A program made the translations under genes and the position numbers. The notes beneath the pieces are model-generated. The model did not search any database. It worked only from the letters and a program-made list of their open reading frames with translations, and was not told where the DNA came from. Positions 44,219 through 53,431 of a stretch of DNA of 64,000 nt are shown here, in pieces. Origin of the DNA: an uncultured Clostridia bacterium. GTDB lineage: Bacteria > Bacillota > Clostridia > Christensenellales > Aristaeellaceae. Each line of letters starts with the position of its first letter. Within the stretch, counting starts at the first letter, position 1. Where the stretch lies: contig CAMOYA010000001.1 of NCBI GenBank assembly GCA_946629635.1, positions 1-64,000 of the forward strand, given 5' to 3'.

Positions 44219-44247
44219 TTGACGCCAAAGTTCAGCTTCTATATAAT
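44219..44247 (+). promoter_or_regulatory. Sigma-A promoter for ychF
   Basis: TTGACG (44219-44224) and a perfect TATAAT (44242-44247) are 17 bases apart, back to back with the uppP promoter. Confidence 0.85.
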
Positions 44248-44290
44248 ACCAGATTGATGCGAAGAGAACGGAAGGAGCGGAAACTGAAAG

Positions 44291-45388
44291 ATGAAACTGG
44301 GAGTTGTCGGGCTGCCGAACGTCGGGAAAAGCACCCTTTTTAATGCGATCACCAATGCGGGAGCTCAGGCGGAAAACTATCCCTTCTGTACGATCGAACC
44401 CAATACGGGGGTCGTGATGGTGCCGGATGAGCGGCTGAACGTGCTGGCGGAGATGTATCATCCGAAAAAGGTCACGCCGACCACCATTGAATTTGTGGAT
44501 ATCGCCGGCCTGGTGAAGGGCGCAAGCCGCGGGGAAGGCCTCGGGAACAAGTTTCTGAGCCACATCCGCGAGGTGGACGCCATCGTTCATGTCGTCCGCT
44601 GCTTTGAGAACGAGAATATCATCCACGTGGACGGCTCGGTGGATCCGGCCCGGGATATCGAAACGATCAATCTGGAACTGATCTTTGCGGATATGGATAC
44701 GGTGCAGCGCAGAAAGGAAAAGGCGGAGAAGAGCTTCCGGGGCGGGGACAAAAAGGCCGGTGCGGAAGCGGAACTGGCCGGCAGGCTGTACGCGCATCTG
44801 GAGAGCGGCAAACCGGCGAGAACGTATGATGCGGATGACGAGGAAAAGGAGATCATGAGCGGCTGGTTCCTGCTGACGACCAAGCCCGTGATTTATGCTG
44901 CGAATATCTCTGAGGATGACCTGGGCAAGCCCGAAAACGAAATCAGGCATCTGGACCGCGTGCGGGAAATCGCACAGGCGGAAAATGCCGGAATGATCGT
45001 CATCTCCGCTGCCATCGAAGAAGAAATCTCCCGGATGAGCCCGGATGAAAAAACGGAATTTATCGAAGAGCTCGGGATCGGCCAGAGCGGCCTGGACCGG
45101 CTGATCAAGGCCTGCTACAGCCTCCTGGGACTGATTTCATTCCTGACGGTCGGGGAGGATGAGTGCCGCGCGTGGACCATTATCCGGGGGACCAAAGCGC
45201 CCCAGGCGGCCGGAAAGATTCACACGGACTTTGAAAAGGGCTTTATCCGGGCAGAGGTCGTTCCCTACGATGTGCTGGTGGAGAACGGCAGCATGGCCGT
45301 CTGCCGGGAAAAGGGACTGATCCGGAGCGAGGGAAAGGACTATGTCATGAAGGACGGGGATGTGACCCTGTTCCGCTTCAATGTCTGA
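44291..45388 (+). CDS. ychF: YchF, Obg-like ATPase
   Basis: This 365-residue OLA1/YchF P-loop protein hydrolyses ATP rather than GTP and associates with ribosomes and redox stress responses. G1 is [12 protein letters not shown] and G3 is [10 protein letters not shown]. The usual NKxD motif is replaced by YAANISEDD, as expected in the family. The C-terminal TGS domain ([25 protein letters not shown] onward) is intact. Length is standard (363-367). Confidence 0.95.
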   Translation: MKLGVVGLPNVGKSTLFNAITNAGAQAENYPFCTIEPNTGVVMVPDERLNVLAEMYHPKKVTPTTIEFVDIAGLVKGASRGEGLGNKFLSHIREVDAIVHVVRCFENENIIHVDGSVDPARDIETINLELIFADMDTVQRRKEKAEKSFRGGDKKAGAEAELAGRLYAHLESGKPARTYDADDEEKEIMSGWFLLTTKPVIYAANISEDDLGKPENEIRHLDRVREIAQAENAGMIVISAAIEEEISRMSPDEKTEFIEELGIGQSGLDRLIKACYSLLGLISFLTVGEDECRAWTIIRGTKAPQAAGKIHTDFEKGFIRAEVVPYDVLVENGSMAVCREKGLIRSEGKDYVMKDGDVTLFRFNV

Positions 45389-45429
45389 GTCAGACCGGGA
45401 AATAACCGTTCGATGAAAGGATTGCCGTC

Positions 45430-46440
45430 ATGAGCCGATTGGAGTATTTCTGGAGCCGCGTCACCAAGATGGACTGGAAAGCCATGTGGGCCACCACGGG
45501 ACTGCTGAAAAAGCGCAGCGGAAAGGGCCGGCTGTGGCTTTTGTGCGATATGCTCAAATGCGCAGTGAAGTACAATGCCGGATATGTGGATTACAAAATT
45601 GCCCAGATGTACCGGCTGACGGACGCGCAGCGCAGCACGGTGATTACCCGCGGAATCAGCAATGAGATCGTGCGCAGGATGAATCCGAAGGAGTTCTGGC
45701 ACTGTTTCGACGACAAGGCGGAATTCAATACGCTGTTCCGCGAATGGATCCCGCGCCGATGGCTAGCCATCTCGGCGGATACGGATCCGGAAGCGCTCTT
45801 CTCCCTGTGCCGATCCAATTCGCAGCTGATCGGCAAACCGCTGGAAGGCTCCAGCGGCCAGGGAATCCGGAAATATACGGCGGAAGACTGGAAGGATGGC
45901 CCGGAAAAGTTCCTGAACCGCCTGCGGAATGACGGAATCGGGATCCTCGAGGAGATGGTCATTCAGCATCCCAAAATGGCGTCCCTCTGTCCCACGTCCG
46001 TCAATACATGCCGGATTACCACGCTGATGGGGGATAAACAGCAGGGAATCGTCTACGCGTTTCTGCGGATCGGCAACGGCAAGGTCATGGATAACGTGGA
46101 CTGCGGCGGAATGGCCGCCCGGATTGATCTGGCCTCCGGAAAGCTTCTGACCGTGGGGGCGGACAAGCAGGGCAATACGTTCATCAAGCATCCGATCACC
46201 AATACGAGCATCATTGGCTTCACGATTCCTTTCTGGGAAGAAGCGAAAGCCATGTGCCTGGAAGCGGCGAAAAAAGTGCCGGAGATGCGCTATATCGCCT
46301 GGGACGTGGCCATCACGGAGAAGGGGCCGACCTTTATTGAAGGAAACAGCTTCCCCTCCCATGCTGTGCCCCAGTTTGCGGCCCACTATCCGGACGGGAT
46401 CGGCATCATGACAGAATTCAGAAAATTCATCGATATCTGA
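45430..46440 (+). CDS. Sugar-transfer-associated ATP-grasp protein
   Basis: This 336-residue protein resembles the ATPgrasp_ST family. It has KPLEGSSGQGIRKY (ATP-grasp lysine/Gly loop), ILEEMVIQHP, and a C-terminal YIAWDVAITEKGPTFIEGNSFP with the metal-binding Glu/Asn pair. The N-terminal 100 residues are basic and may bind a partner. ATP-grasp proteins ligate carboxylates to amines or thiols; members of this group occur in glycan clusters but no substrate is proven. It follows ychF by 41 bases. Confidence 0.85.
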   Translation: MSRLEYFWSRVTKMDWKAMWATTGLLKKRSGKGRLWLLCDMLKCAVKYNAGYVDYKIAQMYRLTDAQRSTVITRGISNEIVRRMNPKEFWHCFDDKAEFNTLFREWIPRRWLAISADTDPEALFSLCRSNSQLIGKPLEGSSGQGIRKYTAEDWKDGPEKFLNRLRNDGIGILEEMVIQHPKMASLCPTSVNTCRITTLMGDKQQGIVYAFLRIGNGKVMDNVDCGGMAARIDLASGKLLTVGADKQGNTFIKHPITNTSIIGFTIPFWEEAKAMCLEAAKKVPEMRYIAWDVAITEKGPTFIEGNSFPSHAVPQFAAHYPDGIGIMTEFRKFIDI

Positions 46441-46454
46441 AACAAAAACAGTTC

Positions 46455-46483
46455 TTGCTTTTTGGCATTGTGTATGATAAAAT
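46455..46483 (+). promoter_or_regulatory. Promoter for rplS
   Basis: TTGCTT (46455-46460) and TAAAAT (46478-46483) are 17 bases apart, with the extended TG directly upstream of the -10. Confidence 0.7.
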
Positions 46484-46489
46484 CTGAAC

Positions 46490-46583
46490 GTTATGCGGGC
46501 GGTCCTCTGCCCGGTTTGCACAGGTGATCCGTTCGGTTCACTTTCCGGGGCATGAACGTCTGAGAGGGAAGGAGGCACTGATT
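46490..46583 (+). ncRNA. Possible L19 ribosomal-protein leader
   Basis: The roughly 95-nt 5' UTR can fold a CGGGC/GCCCG hairpin (near 46499-46517) and a second stem pairing CGTTC (46530-46534) with GAACG (46554-46558), just before the rplS ribosome site. Many Firmicutes carry an L19 leader at this spot that mediates autoregulation. The placement fits, but I cannot confirm the covariance model by eye. Confidence 0.35.
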
Positions 46584-46934
46584 ATGAATGAAATTATCCG
46601 TTCCATCGAAGCCAAGCAGATTCGCAGCGATCTTCCGCAGATCAATGTGGGCGACACCGTTCGCGTATGGGTCAAGGTTGTTGAAGGCAACCGTGAACGT
46701 CTGCAGGCTTTCGAAGGCACCGTCATCGCCAAGAGAAACGGCGGCGTCCGTGAGACGTTTACCGTTCGCCGCGTATCCTACGGTATTGGCGTAGAAAGAA
46801 CTTTCCCGATCCATTCCCCGCGCGTGGATCATGTCGAAGTGATTCGTCATGGCAAGGTGCGGCGCGCCAAGCTCTACTATCTGCGTGAACTTCAGGGCAA
46901 GGCCGCGAAGATCAAGGAAGTCAAGCGGGTCTGA
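46584..46934 (+). CDS. rplS: 50S ribosomal protein L19
   Basis: This 116-residue L19 lies at the 30S-50S interface. The sequence is classic: [51 protein letters not shown] and [16 protein letters not shown] 46584 lies eight bases after GGAGG; an upstream in-frame start at 46524 falls in the leader. It has its own promoter and terminator. In many Firmicutes ylqF and rnhB follow rplS; here three genes intervene. Confidence 0.97.
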   Translation: MNEIIRSIEAKQIRSDLPQINVGDTVRVWVKVVEGNRERLQAFEGTVIAKRNGGVRETFTVRRVSYGIGVERTFPIHSPRVDHVEVIRHGKVRRAKLYYLRELQGKAAKIKEVKRV

Positions 46935-46948
46935 TCTGTGCCAGATAA

Positions 46949-46976
46949 AGCTGTCGCTGTATGCGGCAGCTTTTTT
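46949..46976 (+). terminator. Intrinsic terminator after rplS
   Basis: Stem AGCTGTCGC/GCGGCAGCT (46949-46957 with 46963-46971, one G-U pair) is followed by T residues to 46976. Confidence 0.9.
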
Positions 46977-47078
46977 CTTCTGCTCCGGAAGGGTTTCCGA
47001 ATACAGGCGTTTAATTAATAAATGGTATGTACATTTTTTTCACTCACAGGACTTCATTCAGAACAGGAGAAAACAGAG

Positions 47079-49148
47079 ATGAGAGACAGAACCGAAGCAG
47101 CGTCCCTGGCAAGGGAGCTGGTATCCCGGATGACGCTGGAGGAAAAGGCTTCCCAGCTCAAATACGATGCGCCGGCCATTCCGCGGCTGAATATTCCCGC
47201 CTACAACTGGTGGAATGAGGTGCTTCACGGCGTAGCCCGTGCCGGAACGGCTACCGTTTTTCCGCAGGCCATCGGTCTGGCGGCCATGTTTGATGAGGAC
47301 TTCCAGGAGGAAATTGCCTCCGTGATTTCGCAGGAGGCCCGGGCCAAGTACAACGGACAGAGCCGCCACGGGGATCGGGATATCTATAAGGGGCTGACCG
47401 TATGGAGTCCGAACATCAACATTTTCCGGGATCCCAGATGGGGCCGCGGCCATGAAACATACGGGGAGGATCCCTATCTGACCAGCCGGCTTGGCATCCG
47501 CTTCATCAAAGGGCTGCAGGGGGACGGCAAGTATCTGAAGACTGCCGCCTGCAGCAAACACTTTGCTGTCCATTCCGGTCCGGAAGCGCTTCGGCATCAT
47601 TTTGATGCCGTGGCAAGTCCCCGGGACATGGCGGAAACCTATCTGCCCGCCTTCGAAGCGACGGTGAAGGAGGCGGAAGTCGAATCGGTCATGGGGGCAT
47701 ATAACCGGGTAAACGGTGAGCCTGCCTGCGGCAGCGAAACGCTTCTGAAGAAGACCCTGCGCGACAAATGGGGGTTCCGGGGCCATGTGGTCAGCGACTG
47801 CTGGGCGATCCGCGATTTCCATGAAAACCACAAGGTGACTGCCACCGCTCCCGAAAGCGCGGCGCTGGCCATGAAAAACGGCTGCGATCTGAACTGCGGG
47901 AATACGTATCTGCATATTCTGGAAGCGCTTCAGGAAGGCCTGATCACGGAAGAGATGATCACCACCGCCTGCGAGCGCCTGTTTACCACCCGCTTCCTGC
48001 TCGGCCTCTTCGCGGATGACTGTGAGTATGACCGGATTCCGGTGACGGACAACGATACGGATGCCCATGCGGCCCTGGCGCTGAAAGCGGCGGAAAAGAG
48101 CATGGTGCTGCTGGAAAACGACGGTGTACTGCCGCTGGATCCCGCGCAGGTGAAGACGGTGGCGGTGATCGGTCCGAACGCGGACAGCGTGATGGCGCTG
48201 GAAGGCAACTATAACGGAACGAGCAGCCGCTATGTGACATTCCTGGAAGGCATCCGGGAATACTGCGGAAAGCACGGGATTCGGGTGCTGTACAGCCTCG
48301 GATGCCACCTGTTCAAGGATCGGACATCGGGCCTTGCCCAGGCGGATGACCGGCTGGCCGAGGCAGCCATGTATGCGGAAGTGGCGGATGTGACGATCGC
48401 CTGCGTGGGCCTGGATGCGGGCCTGGAGGGCGAAGAAGGGGATACGGGGAACGAGTATTTCAGCGGGGACAAGAAGGACCTGCTGATTCCCGAATCCCAG
48501 CGCCGGCTGATGGAAACGCTTCAGAAGAGCGCCCGGAAACTGGTCACGGTGATCGCAGCCGGTTCCGCGCTGAACGTGGAGGGCGGAAACGCCAAGATTT
48601 TTGCCTGGTATCCCGGTCAGGCAGGCGGTACTGCGCTGGCGGAGTTGCTCTTTGGCGAGAAGAATCCCGGCGGCCATCTGCCGCTGACGTTCTATCGCAG
48701 CGTGGATGAGCTGCCCGATTTTGAAGACTACAGCATGAAGAACAGAACATACCGCTACTTTACCGGAACCCCGCTGTATCCGTTTGGCTTCGGGCTGAGC
48801 TATACGACGTGGAAGCTGGAGGGAGCGGAACGGAACAACGGCTCTGTCGGGGTCACCGTGCGGAATACGGGGAGCATGGACGGCGATGCGGTGATTCAGA
48901 TCTACGAAGCGTGCGACAGCCCGTTTGCACCGGTACATCCCCGTCTGAGCGGATTTGCCCGGGTGGAGGTTCCCGCGGGCGAAAAGCGTACTGTACAGGT
49001 GAAGCTGGACCGGCTGACCGGAACGGTAGTCAACGAGCAGGGCGAGCGGGTCTCCGCCTCCGCGGTCACCTATTATGTCGGCATGAGCCAGCCGGATCCG
49101 CTGAGCGTGAAGATGACCGGTGTGGAGCCCATCGTGCTCAAGGACTGA
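47079..49148 (+). CDS. Glycoside hydrolase family 3 (beta-xylosidase / beta-glucosidase)
   Basis: This 689-residue GH3 enzyme has an N-terminal TIM barrel with YNWWNEVLHGVARAG and the nucleophile Asp in VVSDCW (about residue 240). A second alpha/beta domain and a C-terminal Fn3-like domain follow. No signal peptide is present, so it hydrolyses imported oligosaccharides in the cytoplasm. The YNWWNEALHG-like start and absence of a PA14 insert resemble beta-xylosidases. ATG 47079 follows an AGGAGA site; an upstream start at 47022 lacks one. Confidence 0.9.
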   Translation: MRDRTEAASLARELVSRMTLEEKASQLKYDAPAIPRLNIPAYNWWNEVLHGVARAGTATVFPQAIGLAAMFDEDFQEEIASVISQEARAKYNGQSRHGDRDIYKGLTVWSPNINIFRDPRWGRGHETYGEDPYLTSRLGIRFIKGLQGDGKYLKTAACSKHFAVHSGPEALRHHFDAVASPRDMAETYLPAFEATVKEAEVESVMGAYNRVNGEPACGSETLLKKTLRDKWGFRGHVVSDCWAIRDFHENHKVTATAPESAALAMKNGCDLNCGNTYLHILEALQEGLITEEMITTACERLFTTRFLLGLFADDCEYDRIPVTDNDTDAHAALALKAAEKSMVLLENDGVLPLDPAQVKTVAVIGPNADSVMALEGNYNGTSSRYVTFLEGIREYCGKHGIRVLYSLGCHLFKDRTSGLAQADDRLAEAAMYAEVADVTIACVGLDAGLEGEEGDTGNEYFSGDKKDLLIPESQRRLMETLQKSARKLVTVIAAGSALNVEGGNAKIFAWYPGQAGGTALAELLFGEKNPGGHLPLTFYRSVDELPDFEDYSMKNRTYRYFTGTPLYPFGFGLSYTTWKLEGAERNNGSVGVTVRNTGSMDGDAVIQIYEACDSPFAPVHPRLSGFARVEVPAGEKRTVQVKLDRLTGTVVNEQGERVSASAVTYYVGMSQPDPLSVKMTGVEPIVLKD

Positions 49149-49172
49149 TGACGGATTCCGGAGGTTTTTCCG

Positions 49173-49856
49173 ATGTTTACCGGTTTTACAGACGAGACGA
49201 TTCAGTTTTTTCTGGATCTGAAGTTCCATAATTCGACGGAATTCTTTCACAGCCAGCACGACAGGTATCTCGAAACGGTCCAGAGCCCCTTCTATGAAAT
49301 GATCCGGGAGATGGCGCCGGCCATGCTGAAGATCGATCCCGAAATGGAGATCCGGCCGTTCAAATGCCTCTCGCATATCCATCGGGATACCCGCTTCTCC
49401 CGCGATAAAAGCCCGTACCGGGATCATCTCTGGTTCCTGTTCAGAAGACAGGCGGAACCGCGGGAGAAATCGCTGTTCTACTTCTTCGAACTCGGCCCTG
49501 ACCGGCTGGCCTGGGGGCTTGGCTTCTGGGGCGAGAACAGGGAGGCCATGGATCTTTTCCGGAAAAGAATGCGCGCGAACCCGGACGGAACCCTGGCGCT
49601 GATCCGCGATATGGATCTGCCGTCCCGGAACCTGTTTCTCAGCGGCAGCGTATTCAAGCGGATGGAGATCCCGCCGGAAATCCCCGGGCCGCTGGAAAGC
49701 TGGTACAGGACGAAGGAGCTGTATGTCGGGAAGGCCGAACCGGATTACCGGATGGTTTTCTCGAAAAGAATTGAGAAGGAAGTTCTGAAGGATTTTCAGG
49801 CCATGGCGCCGCTCTACCGGATGCTGAGAGGCTTCTGTGACGACCTGAATCAATAA
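49173..49856 (+). CDS. DUF2461 (TIGR02453) family protein
   Basis: This 227-residue soluble protein matches DUF2461. It begins FTGFTDETIQFFLDLKFHNSTEFF and has the conserved IHRDTRFSRDKSPYRDHLWFLFRR block and ELGPDRLAWGLGFWGEN. The family has no proven role. It sits 24 bases after the GH3 gene and 15 before the phosphomannomutase gene, so it is likely co-expressed with sugar metabolism. Confidence 0.9.
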   Translation: MFTGFTDETIQFFLDLKFHNSTEFFHSQHDRYLETVQSPFYEMIREMAPAMLKIDPEMEIRPFKCLSHIHRDTRFSRDKSPYRDHLWFLFRRQAEPREKSLFYFFELGPDRLAWGLGFWGENREAMDLFRKRMRANPDGTLALIRDMDLPSRNLFLSGSVFKRMEIPPEIPGPLESWYRTKELYVGKAEPDYRMVFSKRIEKEVLKDFQAMAPLYRMLRGFCDDLNQ

Positions 49857-49871
49857 TGGAGGATACGGCAA

Positions 49872-51383
49872 ATGGATTGGTTGAGCTTGAAAAGCGGATC
49901 CGATGTGCGTGGAACCGCCATCGGAGAAGGGACAAATCTGACAGGCGAAGTTGCCTGCGCACTGGGAATGGCTTTTGTGGAGTGGATTGCCGCGCGGAAA
50001 GGCAAAAAGGCGGATGGGATTACCATCGCTCTCGGACGGGACAGCCGGGTGACCGGGCCGGACCTGCTGCGGGCGACCGCCGGGGGCGTGATGCGCGCCG
50101 GCGCACATGTGATGGACTTTGGCATGTGTTCCACGCCCGCGATGTATATGTGTACCATTACGCCGGGGTTTGAGCCGGACGGGTCCATTATGATCACGGC
50201 CAGCCATCACCCCTGGAACAAGAATGGCCTGAAGTTCTTCACCCGCGAAGGCGGCCTTGAAGGCAGGCAGGTGGAAGAACTGCTGAAGAAGGCACAGACG
50301 CTGACGCCTTCGGATTGTCCGGAAACCGGGACCATCGAAGAGAGAGCTTTCCTGCCGGTATACAAGCAGCAGCTTGCGGACCGAATCCGCACGGGTCTCG
50401 GCACGGACAGCGACAAACCGCTGGCAGGGCTGCACGTGGTGGTGGATGCCGGAAACGGCGCCGGCGGGTTCTATGCGGATCTGCTGGAGAGCCTGGGAGC
50501 GGACGTGTCCGGCAGCCAGTTCCTGAATCCGGACGGATATTTTCCGAACCATATTCCGAACCCGGAAAACAGGGATGCCATCAACGCGCTCCAGAGCGCG
50601 GTGCTGAAGGCGGGCTCCGACCTGGGCGTGATCTTTGATACGGACTGCGACCGGGCCGCCGTGGCGGACGCGGACGGGAAGGAGATCAACCGGAACCGCC
50701 TGATCGCCCTGATCAGCGCGATTCTGCTGGAGGATCATCCGGGGCAGGTGATCGTGACGGACTCGGTGACATCCGCCGGGCTCAGGACGTTCATTGAGGC
50801 CAGAGGCGGTGAGCATTACCGGTTCAAACGCGGATACCGTAACGTGATCGATGAAGCGATCCGGCTCAACGCCGAGGGGAAGGAGTGCCCCCTGGCGATC
50901 GAGACCAGCGGACATGCGGCACTGAAGGAAAATCATTTCCTCGATGACGGCATGTATCTGGTGACCGTGCTGATCGTCAAGGCCATGCAGCTGAAGCGGG
51001 AAGGCCGGACATTGGGAAGCTTGATTGCGGATCTGAAGGATCCCGTGGAGAGTACCGAGATCCGCCTGAACATTCTGGACGCAGATTTCCGTGCCCGGGG
51101 TCAGGAAGCGATTGAAACCGTGCTGGAGAAGGCCCGGCAGGATCCGGAGTGGCATCTGGCGCCGGATAACCGGGAAGGCGTCCGGATCAGCTTTGACATG
51201 GACGGCGAAAAGGACGCGGGCTGGTTCCTGCTCCGCCTGAGCGTGCATGATCCGGTGCTTCCGCTGAACGCGGAAAGCGATGTCCGGGGCGGCGTCGTGC
51301 AGATGCTGAAGAAGCTGTGGGATGTGATCTCCGGCATCCAGGGCATTGACCTGTCGAATCTCGAAAAGGAAATCAGAGGCTGA
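49872..51383 (+). CDS. Phosphomannomutase / phosphoglucomutase (PMM/PGM)
   Basis: This 503-residue alpha-D-phosphohexomutase interconverts mannose or glucose 1- and 6-phosphates. Phosphoserine loop TASHHP (about residue 112), metal site FDTDCDRAAVAD and sugar loop ETSGHAALKE are intact. The C-terminal phosphate-binding motif is diverged, ending NREGVRISFD instead of the usual RPSGTEP. It differs from the PgcA-type at 620-2278 in branch and length, so the two probably supply different sugar nucleotides. Confidence 0.88.
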   Translation: MDWLSLKSGSDVRGTAIGEGTNLTGEVACALGMAFVEWIAARKGKKADGITIALGRDSRVTGPDLLRATAGGVMRAGAHVMDFGMCSTPAMYMCTITPGFEPDGSIMITASHHPWNKNGLKFFTREGGLEGRQVEELLKKAQTLTPSDCPETGTIEERAFLPVYKQQLADRIRTGLGTDSDKPLAGLHVVVDAGNGAGGFYADLLESLGADVSGSQFLNPDGYFPNHIPNPENRDAINALQSAVLKAGSDLGVIFDTDCDRAAVADADGKEINRNRLIALISAILLEDHPGQVIVTDSVTSAGLRTFIEARGGEHYRFKRGYRNVIDEAIRLNAEGKECPLAIETSGHAALKENHFLDDGMYLVTVLIVKAMQLKREGRTLGSLIADLKDPVESTEIRLNILDADFRARGQEAIETVLEKARQDPEWHLAPDNREGVRISFDMDGEKDAGWFLLRLSVHDPVLPLNAESDVRGGVVQMLKKLWDVISGIQGIDLSNLEKEIRG

Positions 51384-51399
51384 AATCCGGGATGAAAGT

Positions 51400-51438
51400 G
51401 CCGGGAGAACCGCGACAGACGGTTCCCCGGCTTTTTTT
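51400..51438 (+). terminator. Intrinsic terminator after the PMM/PGM gene
   Basis: An interrupted 12-pair stem (51400-51412 with 51420-51431) is followed by seven T residues (51432-51438). Confidence 0.88.
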
Positions 51439-51476
51439 GACGCATCATGGACGCGCGCTTTTGCCTGCGATGTCGC

Positions 51477-51506
51477 TTGACGGATGTTTCCGGATGAGCA
51501 TATAAT
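51477..51506 (+). promoter_or_regulatory. Sigma-A promoter for the ylqF-to-trmFO operon
   Basis: TTGACG (51477-51482) and a perfect TATAAT (51501-51506) are 18 bases apart, 36 bases before ylqF. All following genes to the window end are closely spaced, so this may drive a long operon. Confidence 0.8.
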
Positions 51507-51542
51507 GAAGGAAAGTTTTCAAAGGGAAGGACTGAATCCCGG

Positions 51543-52436
51543 ATGAGCATCCAGGAACCGCAGATCAACTGGTACCCGGGACACATGGCCAAAGCCCGGC
51601 GGCAGCTCTCGGAGCAGCTGAAAAAGATCGATCTGGTGATCGAACTGTGCGACGCCCGTCTGCCGTATTCGAGCCGCAATCCTGAGCTGAAGCGGATGAC
51701 GGCCGGGAAACGCAGGATTCTGCTTTTGAACAAGGCGGATCTGGCGGATCCGGAGGAGAACCGCACCTGGATCAGCTTTTTCAGGGGACGCGGCGAGGAG
51801 GTCATGGCTGTCACTGCCACCCGGCTCAACAGCAAGGAAACGATGGCCATGATTGAGCGGGTTACCCGGGAGCTGGTGGAGAAGGCCCTGGACAAAGGAA
51901 TCCGGAAGACCATCCGCGCGATGATCATCGGCGTGCCGAACGTGGGAAAGAGCACCATGATCAACCGGCTTCACGGGCAGAGCATCGTGAAAACGGGGGA
52001 CCGTCCCGGCGTGACCCGCAGCAGCCAGTGGGTGAAGATCACGCCTTATCTGGAACTTATGGATACGCCCGGGCTGCTGTGGCCCCGGCTGGATGATCAG
52101 GCTGCCGCCCGGAGGCTGTGCTATATCGGTTCCGTGCGGGATGATGTGGTGGATACGGGGGAGCTGACGCTGAGCCTGCTGGAAGAGATGAAGACCATCC
52201 GTCCGGATATGCTCATGACGCGGTTTCACCTGACGGAGGAAGAGCTTGGACTGGAGGGCGTCCCCCTGCTGGACGCGGTCTGCCGCGGGCGGGGATGGCT
52301 TTTGCGCGGGAACCGTTTTGATTACGACCGCTGCTTCAGCGTCGTGCTCGATGAATTCCGCGCCGGAAAACTGGGAAGAATCACGCTGGAAAAACCAGGT
52401 GCCTCCGGCGCGATGAAAGGAGCGGCTCAGGAGTGA
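51543..52436 (+). CDS. rbgA: YlqF/RbgA, ribosome biogenesis GTPase
   Basis: This 297-residue circularly permuted GTPase acts in late 50S assembly. G4 (LNKADL) precedes G1 (GVPNVGKSTM) and G3 (DTPGLLWP), as is diagnostic. The N-terminus NWYPGHMAKARRQL is the family start. The C-terminal helical domain is present. It overlaps rnhB by four bases (GTGA). Confidence 0.95.
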   Translation: MSIQEPQINWYPGHMAKARRQLSEQLKKIDLVIELCDARLPYSSRNPELKRMTAGKRRILLLNKADLADPEENRTWISFFRGRGEEVMAVTATRLNSKETMAMIERVTRELVEKALDKGIRKTIRAMIIGVPNVGKSTMINRLHGQSIVKTGDRPGVTRSSQWVKITPYLELMDTPGLLWPRLDDQAAARRLCYIGSVRDDVVDTGELTLSLLEEMKTIRPDMLMTRFHLTEEELGLEGVPLLDAVCRGRGWLLRGNRFDYDRCFSVVLDEFRAGKLGRITLEKPGASGAMKGAAQE

Positions 52437-53044
52437 AGGACAGACTGGCCCATGCGCAGCAGCTGCTGGCCTTTGAGGCCGGATACCGCGCCGGCGGGAT
52501 CGTTGTGGCCGGAATGGATGAAGTCGGCCGGGGTCCCCTGGCCGGGAATGTGGTCACCGCCTGCGTCGTCATGCCGGAGGAACCTCTGCTGATCTGGGTG
52601 GATGACAGCAAGAAGCTGAGCGAATCCCGCCGGGAGAAGGTGTATGAGGAGATCATGGCGCACGCGCTTTATGTGGGAATCGGTCAGGTGGATCCTGCGG
52701 GGATTGACGAAATCAACATCCTCGAGGCGACGCGCAGGGCGATGCGGATGGCGGCGGAGAGCGTACCGGCGGATGTGTTCCTGATCGACGCGGTCCGCGG
52801 CCTCGGGCTGAAGGGCATCGAAATCCCGCTGATCCGCGGCGATGCGCAGTCCTACAGCATTGCAGCCGCCAGCATCGTGGCGAAGGTGACGCGGGACCGG
52901 CAGATGATCAACCTCGATGCGCAGTATCCCGAATACGGATTTGCCCGGAACAAGGGATATGGCACGCAGGAGCATATTGCAGCGCTGAAAAAATATGGGC
53001 CCTGCCCCATTCATCGGCGGAGCTTTATCGGGAATTTCATATGA
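52433..53044 (+). CDS. rnhB: Ribonuclease HII
   Basis: This 203-residue enzyme removes ribonucleotides from RNA-DNA hybrids. Catalytic Asp29 and Glu30 lie in GMDEVGRGPLAG. The C-terminal acidic residues (DAVRGLGL, SIAAASIVAKVTRD) complete the site. It starts at GTG 52433, overlapping the rbgA stop, and overlaps yraN by ATGA. Confidence 0.94.
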   Translation: MKDRLAHAQQLLAFEAGYRAGGIVVAGMDEVGRGPLAGNVVTACVVMPEEPLLIWVDDSKKLSESRREKVYEEIMAHALYVGIGQVDPAGIDEINILEATRRAMRMAAESVPADVFLIDAVRGLGLKGIEIPLIRGDAQSYSIAAASIVAKVTRDRQMINLDAQYPEYGFARNKGYGTQEHIAALKKYGPCPIHRRSFIGNFI

Positions 53045-53409
53045 AACAGACTTATCAGACCGGCGTGAACGGGGAACGCGAGGCGGAAGCGTATCTCTGC
53101 GACGAAAAAGGCATGCAGTGTCTCGAGCGGCGCTTTCGCTCGCGGCATGGGGAGATCGACCTGATTCTGCGCGACGGGGAAACGATCGTGTTTGCCGAGG
53201 TGAAAACCCGGAAAAGCGGTGTGGAGGGATCCGGGCTGATGTCCGTCACTCCGGCCAAGCAGAAAAGAATCGCTCAGGCGGCTACGGTCTATCTGATGAC
53301 GCATCATCAGCTGAACTTCCCTGTCCGCTTTGACGTGATCGAGATCTTTCAGGGAAGAATTACCTACATTCCCAACGCATTTCAGCCTGGCGGTGTCTTT
53401 TACCGCTGA
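53041..53409 (+). CDS. yraN: YraN / UPF0102 endonuclease-like protein
   Basis: This 122-residue protein has a PD-(D/E)xK nuclease fold: GEREAEAYL, then HGEIDLILRDGETIVFAEVKTR with the Asp and Glu/Lys triad. The family is linked to recombination and Holliday-junction processing but is not fully characterised. It sits between rnhB and the giant glycosyltransferase gene, an arrangement common in Firmicutes apart from the latter. Confidence 0.92.
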   Translation: MKQTYQTGVNGEREAEAYLCDEKGMQCLERRFRSRHGEIDLILRDGETIVFAEVKTRKSGVEGSGLMSVTPAKQKRIAQAATVYLMTHHQLNFPVRFDVIEIFQGRITYIPNAFQPGGVFYR

Positions 53410-53431
53410 TCAAGGAAGGACAGAGGCAGCA

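Noticed and set aside
47058-51248. Minus-strand open frame of 1396 residues
   Set aside because: It is antisense to the GH3, DUF2461 and phosphomannomutase genes, which have clear motifs and ribosome sites. Its translation is His/Arg/Gln-rich without domains, typical of a shadow in high-GC DNA.
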